A DNA stretch of 6,440 nucleotides, from the NCBI GenBank assembly GCA_030728235.1, contig JANRAA010000056.1, forward strand, positions 1,679 through 8,118. Reading direction: 5' to 3'. The notes beneath the pieces were generated by a model. It did not search any database. It was not told where the DNA came from and saw only the letters and a program-made list of their open reading frames with translations. Source of the DNA: Flavobacteriales bacterium. GTDB taxonomy: Bacteria; Bacteroidota; Bacteroidia; Flavobacteriales_D; Sanyastnellaceae. A program made the position numbers and the translations under genes. How positions within the stretch are numbered: the first letter of the stretch is position 1; every line of letters starts with the position of its first letter. Of this stretch, positions 1 to 5,888 are shown piece by piece.

Positions 1-844
1 TTATTAGCCAGTCGAAAGGGTCAAGAGTTGAACTCAGAAAATGACAAATAAAAAATTCGTCTAAATATTTCTGCAAATACCTTGGAGTGACGCCTCTATG
101 GGTTTTAAAGATCTTTTGCTTTAAGGCCAATAAACTATCGAAGAATGCAGGAGGCAACTGCTGCTTTGATACTTCAACATTTAAACTCGGGGCAGAGTTA
201 AACCTAGAAAGTCTTTTGAGGAAGTAACGTCTTCTATAATTAGTTAACTCATCTTCATCCAATTCGTCTCTCCACTTATAATTTTCAAGACCTACTATTG
301 GCCATTTGAAATTATAATCCAGTTCGTGAACTTGAAATTTGTAAGTTGAAAAAACAACTGGCATCCGTGATTTTTCGGGTAGCTTTTTCGTCGATTTGTG
401 ATAGCCCTTGTGATTCTTTAAGATGAGGAAATCAAAAATTTTATCATTGACCACAAACCCATCTGATTCAAATAAACAAGCTGCGGATTGTCCCAGTGCA
501 ACGCGCAATCTGTGCATTAAAAACCAAATCGTTTCATACCGTTTTGCGCCAAGCATTTTCTGCATTTGTCGAGCAGATATTGGCGAACTCGACAAAGAAA
601 GTATGCAAATTGCCTTTAACCACACATTGATTGGTATTTTACTGTATTTCAGAATTGTACCACTTTTCAGAGTAGTTGGATGATTGCATTTTTTGCATTG
701 CCACTGCCATTTGGACTCATACCAATAATGGGATTGACCTCTACACTTTTTGCAAACCACTCCCCTTTTATCGCGGTACTTTTTAAATAGCAACTTGCAG
801 TCGATTTCAGAATCGAATATAGATTCTTGGGCTAACGAAAGCAT
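1..844 (-). CDS. IS1595-like (ISXO2-type) transposase relative, 3' end beyond window
   Basis: The frame is open for 281 codons from an ATG at 844 to the window edge with no stop, so the C-terminus is missing here, probably only by a few dozen residues. An N-terminal zinc ribbon is visible: C31-x2-C34 and C50-x2-C53, followed by the typical TxxSGTIL stretch at about 57-65. A helical region with RQMQKMLG and HRLR follows at about 92-114, as in ISXO2-type transposases. The first acidic motif aligns with ESDGF at 126-130 (D128). The segment HRGVTPRYLQKYLDEF at 249-264 matches the family's C-terminal signature. Between them I cannot find the usual second Asp (TDG-type motif), and the HxNxxE-type segment reads LPPAFFDSLLALK. 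By eye it therefore looks catalytically impaired yet not frameshifted. The ATG at 844 is the only in-frame ATG after an upstream stop at 1007-1009. There is no Shine-Dalgarno. Family assignment is fairly secure; activity is doubtful. Confidence 0.8.
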   Translation of the reverse strand, partial: MLSLAQESIFDSEIDCKLLFKKYRDKRGVVCKKCRGQSHYWYESKWQWQCKKCNHPTTLKSGTILKYSKIPINVWLKAICILSLSSSPISARQMQKMLGAKRYETIWFLMHRLRVALGQSAACLFESDGFVVNDKIFDFLILKNHKGYHKSTKKLPEKSRMPVVFSTYKFQVHELDYNFKWPIVGLENYKWRDELDEDELTNYRRRYFLKRLSRFNSAPSLNVEVSKQQLPPAFFDSLLALKQKIFKTHRGVTPRYLQKYLDEFFICHFLSSTLDPFDWLI

Positions 845-900
845 GATTGGACATTTTAGTTTCGTCCAAGGTAAAACAGAAAAGAACTGGTTCTGCGGGG

Positions 901-958
901 AGTTTGTGGATGGTAGTTGAAAGTTTGTGGATGCATATTTTTGAACACAAACTTCAAC
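901..958. repeat. Short direct and inverted repeats in the transposase leader
   Basis: The 12-mer AGTTTGTGGATG occurs at 901-912 and again at 922-933. GTTGAAAGTTTGTG at 916-929 is complementary to CACAAACTTCAAC at 946-958 except for one bulged A, so the stretch can fold as an imperfect hairpin. It lies 57-114 bases upstream of the transposase-like start. It could be what remains of an element end or an operator-like site. The other end of any element lies outside the window, so I cannot decide. Confidence 0.5.
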
Positions 959-961
959 AAG

Positions 962-1003
962 AATTATACGGGAAGTTGCAAAATTGCAACTTCCCGTATA
1001 ATT
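962..1003. repeat. Perfect palindromic repeat, copy 1 (possible terminator)
   Basis: This is a perfect inverted repeat with 20-bp arms (962-981 and 984-1003; core ACGGGAAGTTGCAA) around a 2-nt AA centre. It begins 9 bases past the stop codon of the anchor I gene and lies upstream of the transposase-like gene. Both read leftward, so it can form a strong RNA hairpin at the 3' end of the former. An identical copy is at 3369-3410. On the minus strand the hairpin is followed by CTTGTTGAAG, only weakly U-rich, so termination is plausible but not typical of a Rho-independent site. Confidence 0.85.
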
Positions 1004-1012
1004 ATTTTAAAA

Positions 1013-3112
1013 TCAATTCGCGCCTAAGACACCCTCACAAAGGGCTCCAATTGCACCTAAAAAAACCAAAACATCATCAATCGTAATCTGACCATCTTCA
1101 GTTAAATCAGCATCGCCACAATCAATTGAACAACCATACGACCCCAAAAGAATCAAAAAGTCACTACTGTCAACCATTCCTGAATTGTCAAAATCTGCAA
1201 AGCAAGCAGTATTATTGGAAACAGTGAAAATACTTATGGTAGAGCTGATTTCATTGGCAACAACCACAAGCCCAACACCAATTGGACTTTGATTAGAGCT
1301 TATGTAGATAATCCCTTCTGGGCCAAGATCTCCACCTACTCCATCAATTGTTCTGCTATTATCGTAATCCACAAAAATCGGTGATTCCGGATTAGTCACA
1401 TCGTAAGTCATTACACCTCCGATTCTTTCCAACGTAATAAAAGCATAAAACCTTCCACTTATTTGCGAAATTGTAATTCCCTCAGGTTCCGGACCCTTGT
1501 TGTCTGAACGATTCTTGATACCATTGCTCGTATTATTCGCATTGAAAAGCCCACCAAATTCAGAATCACGCGATGTTATCCTCTCAAAATCAGAACCTGA
1601 GTCATATACTAACTCATGAGTCTCTGAATTCCAAATACTAAAAGACCTTGCTCCGAATGAATGTATCTCATCAAAATCTCCATCTCCATCAGTATCTCCT
1701 GAATATGGAGAAACAGCTAAACGCCCGAGTAATTGATCCTTCTTGAGAAGATCACCTGTCGGAAATGCAACTGGATCAAGAACATATGAACCTGACTTTA
1801 CTTGCACATCCTCATCAATAACGCCATATTCTCGCTGATCACCTTCGTTAGCAGTTACAACATATGTTGTCCCTGCTATCGTATAATTCGCAATTGCATC
1901 TGGCATATACATTCCTTTTATGTTCCAATTGGCTAAGAAAATTTCATCGTTTCTATCAGATACATCAATGACATTCTCCAGTAAACTATGATCTTTTAAA
2001 CCCAAGGGAATGATGGAAACAATTTCGTTCGTGGTTAAATCAAGTTCAGCCACTGCGTTATTCTCTTGAAGTGAAACCCATGCTTTCAAACCATCTTGTG
2101 AAATAGTAATGTATTCTGGCTCCAAATCCTGAGAAACTGAAGAGTTCAATCCAAAAATTCTTACCCCTGCAGATATCAACGCGTCTTTTTGATCATCAAA
2201 ATCATGAAAATCAATCGCTATAACATCATCCTGGCTGAGATTAGATGCATCTCCATTGATATCAATTCTAGAAACACTTCCCTCTGGATCAACAACGTAA
2301 TCCATAGCTGGCTCACCCTCATTCGCTATTAAAACGCTATTACCATTTGGTGTAAAAACAATCATGTCTGGAAGCACTCCAACTTGGAGTGCGTTAATAA
2401 ATTGTCCATCTACATCGAAAAACACAACCGCACCTGGACCATAATCAGCGCCCTGAACAGTAGCTGCTACCAATCCATTTGACACGGCCACACTGGTAGC
2501 TCCGATTCCGTAACTCGACATGTCTATAAATCCAATTTCAGTAATATTTGAAGGATCGTGAAAGTCTAGAACATTAACTCGTGTAGCTATAGAATTCAAA
2601 ACAAAAAGATGCTGACTTGTTGGGTCATAAGCGACAATTTCAGCAGAACCACCAGCATCAACTGTATAGCTGTTCAAGAAATCCAAAGAGACTGAATTTG
2701 ACGGAGAAATCACAAAATTATCGTCATCCTGAATGAAGACAAAATGAGTTTTGACACTTCCGATTGTGCAGTTGACTGGGTTACTTAGCGAGAGGGTGAA
2801 AAATACTTCAGGATCTTCTGAAAAATTATCTAAAATCGGAATAGACAAACTAATAACACCGCTTGAACCAGCAGCAAAATTAAGTGTTTCACTTAAAAAA
2901 GTGAAATGGGTCTCATTTGCAGTCGAAGGAGTTATTACTTCAACAGAAATTTGTGCATCATCAGAGACCGGCTCTGAAACTATTAACTCAACTTCAATAA
3001 TTCCGCTTGATTCGGAGACATTTGAAAATGATTCAACAAATGAAACCTGAGATTGAGCTTGGACTGTAGCCAAGAAACTGAAAAGCAGGGTGGTTAAGAC
3101 AATTGATCGCAT
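1013..3112 (-). CDS. Secreted Calx-beta / choice-of-anchor I protein with dockerin-like C-terminus
   Basis: This is a 699-residue exported protein. A signal peptide covers residues 1-19, with cleavage likely at VQA-QS. Residues about 24-130 form a Calx-beta-like domain (PVSDDAQISVEV, FSEDPEVFFTLSLSNP, ending QDDD). Residues about 145-632 match the choice-of-anchor I domain, a beta-propeller-like family: LPDMIVFTPNG (247), LIANEGEP (261), EPEYITISQDG (331), TANEGDQREYG (420), the calcium-binding stretch DTDGDGDFDE (473), SDNKGPEPEGI (536) and GPEGI (597). The tail carries two dockerin or EF-hand-type loops: D640, D642, S644, D648, D651, and D669, D673, D680, with cysteines at 637, 661, 665 and 692. 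The protein ends shortly after, with no type IX secretion C-terminal domain. Family members often carry phytase-like or alkaline-phosphatase-like names; no enzymatic activity is claimed here. It probably forms its own transcription unit between two palindromes. The ATG start is supported by the signal peptide. Confidence 0.9.
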   Translation of the reverse strand: MRSIVLTTLLFSFLATVQAQSQVSFVESFSNVSESSGIIEVELIVSEPVSDDAQISVEVITPSTANETHFTFLSETLNFAAGSSGVISLSIPILDNFSEDPEVFFTLSLSNPVNCTIGSVKTHFVFIQDDDNFVISPSNSVSLDFLNSYTVDAGGSAEIVAYDPTSQHLFVLNSIATRVNVLDFHDPSNITEIGFIDMSSYGIGATSVAVSNGLVAATVQGADYGPGAVVFFDVDGQFINALQVGVLPDMIVFTPNGNSVLIANEGEPAMDYVVDPEGSVSRIDINGDASNLSQDDVIAIDFHDFDDQKDALISAGVRIFGLNSSVSQDLEPEYITISQDGLKAWVSLQENNAVAELDLTTNEIVSIIPLGLKDHSLLENVIDVSDRNDEIFLANWNIKGMYMPDAIANYTIAGTTYVVTANEGDQREYGVIDEDVQVKSGSYVLDPVAFPTGDLLKKDQLLGRLAVSPYSGDTDGDGDFDEIHSFGARSFSIWNSETHELVYDSGSDFERITSRDSEFGGLFNANNTSNGIKNRSDNKGPEPEGITISQISGRFYAFITLERIGGVMTYDVTNPESPIFVDYDNSRTIDGVGGDLGPEGIIYISSNQSPIGVGLVVVANEISSTISIFTVSNNTACFADFDNSGMVDSSDFLILLGSYGCSIDCGDADLTEDGQITIDDVLVFLGAIGALCEGVLGAN

Positions 3113-3362
3113 AAGAACTAATTTAGACTTTGGTTGGGCAAATCTAAATCAGGGTTATTCGAATTGTGTTTCTAAGGTGTTACGAGTTCTCGGCGGTTTG
3201 GAATGAAATTGTTAAGGAAAGATTAAGCGAAACAAACTAAGTTATAGTTGCGATAAATTAAAGGGGGGCAAAAACCAACTGATTTGTGTTTCAGGCAATG
3301 AATCAATTCTTACCAAGACACGAAATAAAATGTAAAACACTCACATACAACTAGTTAAACTA
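3113..3362. other. Intergenic region upstream of the anchor I gene
   Basis: The gap between the anchor I start and the hydrolase stop is 305 bases. Besides the palindrome at its right end and one promoter-like box near the left end, I see no ORF with coding character, no RNA gene and no repeat in it. It is AT-rich with one run of six G at about 3263-3268. Confidence 0.6.
3139..3146 (-). promoter_or_regulatory. Bacteroidota-type -7 box (TAGATTTG) for the anchor I gene
   Basis: Read on the minus strand, this is an exact match to TAnnTTTG, the -7 element of Bacteroidota housekeeping promoters. It lies 27 bases before the ATG at 3112. No TTG is found at the expected spacing for a -33 element, so the call rests on one box and its position. 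Confidence 0.4.
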
Positions 3363-3416
3363 TTTTTGAATTATACGGGAAGTTGCAATTTTGCAACTTC
3401 CCGTATAATTCAAAAA
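3363..3416. repeat. Perfect palindromic repeat, copy 2 with extended arms (possible terminator)
   Basis: The 42-nt core at 3369-3410 has the same 20-bp arms as the copy at 962-1003, around a TT centre. Pairing continues outward, giving 26-bp arms (3363-3388 and 3391-3416) with TTTTT on one side and AAAAA on the other. It starts one base past the TGA of the hydrolase gene, so it would form a very stable hairpin at the 3' end of the glycosyltransferase-hydrolase transcript. The T-run precedes and the A-run follows the stem on either strand, the reverse of a classic intrinsic terminator. A terminating or RNA-stabilising role is inferred from position only. Confidence 0.85.
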
Positions 3417-3417
3417 C

Positions 3418-4596
3418 TCATCTCATTTCTCGGATTTCCCGCACCCACTCCAAAACTTCCCCAACCTCCCCCTCATCATACCCCACCCCCATTACCCCCA
3501 TCTCAACTTCTCGCAAAATCTTCTCGCTCTCTTCTATCCTGCCCTCGGCAGCATAAACCTCAGCCTCGAAAACTCGAATCATCAACTCTTTCGGATAATA
3601 TTCCAATCCCATTCGCAAAACAGATCGCGTTGCAGCATAATCAGATTGCTGATAATAATGACTCGCTATCGAAAATATATGCAATACCTGTGGCGTCAAC
3701 CCTAACCTGCTCTTAATATCTGCCTCTAAAATCCCACCTACCGTCGATCCACTTTCTTGCGCCCCTCTCTCATTAAACCATGAATTTAGTAGTTCAGGGT
3801 AGTTGCGATAATGGTCTGCCAATACGCGAGGTACCGACAATCCATAATTGGTCATGTGGTTGGCTGAAGATACTGGTAGATAGTTCCACTCAAACATCGC
3901 TGTTTGACCTTTACCTATCAACGCATCCTGCATGGCCTCAAACTCTTCCCTATATGTACTCTCCTCCCAACCTGTGCCTGCTGTCATGTAATAGCTGAAC
4001 TCTTTCTCGCGAGGCGCTTCCGATAACCGAAGTATGTCGGCTTTTATGTCGTCGTCATAAAAGCCACTGCATGAGACTATAACTGAAAAGTCTTCACTGC
4101 TCTGAGTAGCTATATAATTGGCTAAATATCCTGTTCGAGAATGCCCAAACAATAGCACCTGTCCTATGTTTCCAAATCGCTCTTTCAGCATGGGTATCAA
4201 TTCCTCAACAATCATCCTTCGTGTCGACTCCAATCCACTCAGACTATCGCCCTCCGGGACTTTTCTGGAGGTGAAACTTGTCCTCATTTCAGGATCAAAA
4301 GGAACGCCAACGACTATGCTCTGTGGCATCTGGGCTCCCACTCCTGTAAGTAAATTGATGCTACGTATATTATAATTGAAGGTGGTCATGTTCTGCTGAT
4401 CCAACAAAATGATAAGAGGAAACTTCGATCTATGGCTCGACCTTGAATGAACCAATGGCACGGCAAGATGCAATTGTAAGGTGTCAAACCGATAATCCGA
4501 TTTGAAGGAAATATCTGTTTCGCTAAACATATTGAACTCCTGAGCACGAAGTCCAATAAAACACGCAGAAAGTATGAGTGCAATTATATATTTCAC
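3418..4596 (-). CDS. Secreted alpha/beta-hydrolase (esterase-fold) with TPR-like tail
   Basis: This 392-residue protein probably acts as an exported serine esterase of the putative-esterase (Fes/IroE/esterase D-like) type. The substrate is unknown. A signal peptide covers residues 1-18 (cleavage LRA-QE). FPLIILLDQQ at 59-68 is the typical early strand with an Asp after it. GHSRTG at 151-156 is the nucleophile elbow (S153). H247 in SSANHMTNYG is the likely catalytic His. The acid residue is not certain; E211, E212 or a nearby residue is a candidate. Residues about 300-362 look like TPR-type helical hairpins (SIASHYYQQSDYAATRSVL, VYAAEGRIEESEKIL). The last 30 residues are Gly/Glu/Val-rich and encoded by very G-rich DNA. 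The start is GTG, sharing GTGA with the stop of the glycosyltransferase gene, so translation is probably coupled. No in-frame ATG would keep the signal peptide, which supports GTG. Confidence 0.83.
   Translation of the reverse strand: MKYIIALILSACFIGLRAQEFNMFSETDISFKSDYRFDTLQLHLAVPLVHSRSSHRSKFPLIILLDQQNMTTFNYNIRSINLLTGVGAQMPQSIVVGVPFDPEMRTSFTSRKVPEGDSLSGLESTRRMIVEELIPMLKERFGNIGQVLLFGHSRTGYLANYIATQSSEDFSVIVSCSGFYDDDIKADILRLSEAPREKEFSYYMTAGTGWEESTYREEFEAMQDALIGKGQTAMFEWNYLPVSSANHMTNYGLSVPRVLADHYRNYPELLNSWFNERGAQESGSTVGGILEADIKSRLGLTPQVLHIFSIASHYYQQSDYAATRSVLRMGLEYYPKELMIRVFEAEVYAAEGRIEESEKILREVEMGVMGVGYDEGEVGEVLEWVREIREMR
3459..3499 (-). other. Potential G-quadruplex in the hydrolase mRNA
   Basis: On the coding strand, five G-runs of 4 or 5 occur in 41 bases: G5, TAAT, G5, T, G4, an 8-base spacer, G5, AGGTT, G4. 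They encode residues about 366-380. All five glycines there (367, 370, 372, 376, 379) use GGG. The stretch ends about 40 bases before the stop codon, followed by the palindromic hairpin. Quadruplex formation is a prediction from the pattern only. Confidence 0.5.
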
Positions 4597-5726
4597 GATT
4601 TCGTTTTTTTCAGAAGCTTCTCTGCTAATTTCACTGTGCTCTCAGCAAAACGTGACCATGAATTTTCTTCTTTGTGCTTGCTGATGTTCAATTGATATTC
4701 GTCAATCCTGTTGTCTTTGAAGTACTTTTCTATAGCCTCCGCTAAGGTGTCCGACTCGAAGTCTTCTATCACCTCTCCCATTCCAACTTCAGCTATGCTC
4801 TGTCGCAATCCTCCAGTATCTGTGGCGATAACGGGTAAATCGAAATGCAATGCTATGGCGGTTATTCCACTTTGTGTGGCCGATCGATATGGCAATATAC
4901 AAATGTCTGCAGCACTAAAAAACTGTGCTACTTCATGGTCAGGTACATACCTATTATATACGTGTATCCTTTCTCGATTGGGATTTCTATCTATGCTTTT
5001 CTGATAACCGTCAAATGATCCGTAACTCTCGCCGGCAATTATCAGTGAATATGTGCTATCTAATTTCGAAAATGCTTCAATCAACAAGTCCAATCCTTTG
5101 TAATCTCGAATGATTCCGAAAAACAACAGGACGTTCTGATGGCTGTCTATCCCTAAATATTGTTTCGATTGCTCTTTGTCTAATTTGACACCAAAATGGT
5201 TGTAAACGGGGTGCGGCAGCACCTCAATCGGTGGATGTTTAAGCACCAGTGATTGGATATCTTTCTTCACTGAATCACTCATTGCTATCAATCCGTCGTT
5301 GGCCAACAAAAAGTACTTGCTGAAAGGGATGTCAAAGAATCTTCGCTCGTGTGGCACTGCGTTGTCAACGATTGAAATCACTGGACTCTTCATATGCCGC
5401 GCTATGAATCCGAGCGATGGACCAAAAAAGGGCATCCAATACCTCAAGATTACAACATCCGGCTCAAAAGCATTGATGGCTTTGACTGTTTTTAAATAAC
5501 TCAGGGGATTGATAGAATCCAATACGCGATAGGCTTCGATCTTATCCGCTGCGTCGTCGGCACTCACATACTGGGTTTTTCCAGGAAACAATATACTGGG
5601 ATATTGCCGCGTAAACGTAAACGCTTTTACTTGGTGTTCTTTCTCTAATTCACGATACAATGATGCACTGAACTGAGCTATCCCGCCTCGATACGGATAA
5701 AATGGTGAAAGAATGGCTATCCTCAT
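4593..5726 (-). CDS. Glycosyltransferase family 4 (GT-B fold)
   Basis: This 377-residue cytoplasmic or membrane-associated enzyme should transfer a sugar from a nucleotide-sugar donor to a glycan or lipid acceptor. The exact substrate cannot be read from the sequence. The N-terminal acceptor domain opens with MRIAILSPFYPYRGGIAQF, including the GG loop at 14-15, and has VPHE with H126. The C-terminal donor domain shows FFGIIRDYKGLDLLIEAF at about 202-219, AADICILPYRSATQSGI at 272-288 and PVIATDTGG at 298-306. The usual E-x7-E motif is replaced by the ATQSGITAIA version, a variant seen in part of the family. A TTG nine bases upstream (5735) would add three residues, but the ATG at 5726 fits family N-termini better. 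The stop overlaps the start of the hydrolase gene by four bases. This gene is first in the two-gene operon, behind the promoter at 5784-5811. Confidence 0.9.
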   Translation of the reverse strand: MRIAILSPFYPYRGGIAQFSASLYRELEKEHQVKAFTFTRQYPSILFPGKTQYVSADDAADKIEAYRVLDSINPLSYLKTVKAINAFEPDVVILRYWMPFFGPSLGFIARHMKSPVISIVDNAVPHERRFFDIPFSKYFLLANDGLIAMSDSVKKDIQSLVLKHPPIEVLPHPVYNHFGVKLDKEQSKQYLGIDSHQNVLLFFGIIRDYKGLDLLIEAFSKLDSTYSLIIAGESYGSFDGYQKSIDRNPNRERIHVYNRYVPDHEVAQFFSAADICILPYRSATQSGITAIALHFDLPVIATDTGGLRQSIAEVGMGEVIEDFESDTLAEAIEKYFKDNRIDEYQLNISKHKEENSWSRFAESTVKLAEKLLKKTKS

Positions 5727-5783
5727 GCTTGCCAAATGTGCGAAATATTTTGTTGTGGTTGCTGCCTATATGCCTCTCCAAAC

Positions 5784-5811
5784 CAAAACTATCTTTTTTA
5801 ATGCTCACCAA
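5784..5811 (-). promoter_or_regulatory. Bacteroidota-type promoter for the glycosyltransferase-hydrolase operon
   Basis: The minus strand reads TTG (5811-5809), 17 bases, then TAGTTTTG (5791-5784). This matches the TTG-N17-23-TAnnTTTG pattern of Bacteroidota promoters. Transcription would start around 5778, leaving a leader of about 50 bases before the ATG at 5726. It is the best promoter match in the window. Confidence 0.55.
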
Positions 5812-5888
5812 TCATCCAAAGTTGCCAACGGCTCATGCGCACGCCCGAAACGTTGATGTGTGAATTAGCTTCGCACAAAAATACCGTC

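Noticed and set aside
423..683. Plus-strand open frame of 86 codons
   Set aside because: It lies inside the minus-strand transposase relative, whose frame shows clear family motifs; the plus translation has none.
866..873. TACCTTGG (minus strand) as promoter of the transposase-like gene
   Set aside because: It is imperfect in the TTTG part and lacks a -33 TTG at suitable distance.
901..1003. CRISPR-like repeats or a complete insertion sequence
   Set aside because: The repeats are too few and irregular for CRISPR. A second IS end and target duplication cannot be seen within the window.
847..1086. Plus-strand open frame of 79 codons spanning palindrome copy 1
   Set aside because: It runs through the palindrome and into the antisense of the anchor I gene, with a low-complexity translation and no motif.
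3363..3416. Classic Rho-independent terminator
   Set aside because: The stem is strong, but the T-run lies before it and an A-run after it on both strands, so the required U-tract is absent; it is kept as a palindromic repeat.
3366..3716. Plus-strand Pro-rich open frame of 116 codons
   Set aside because: The proline-rich sequence is the antisense of the G-rich end of the hydrolase gene and begins inside the palindrome.
4561..4572. Lipobox-like LSAC at residues 9-12 of the hydrolase
   Set aside because: Eleven residues is too short for a lipoprotein signal, and hydrophobic sequence continues to a good signal peptidase I site after residue 18.
5727..5735. TTG start for the glycosyltransferase giving three extra residues
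   Set aside because: The ATG at 5726 yields the usual MRIAILSP-type N-terminus of family 4 enzymes; nothing favours the TTG.
5866..5873. TAGCTTCG as promoter -7 box of the plus-strand secreted gene
   Set aside because: It has one mismatch to TAnnTTTG and no TTG at suitable spacing, and overlaps the shared 8-mer; too weak to call.
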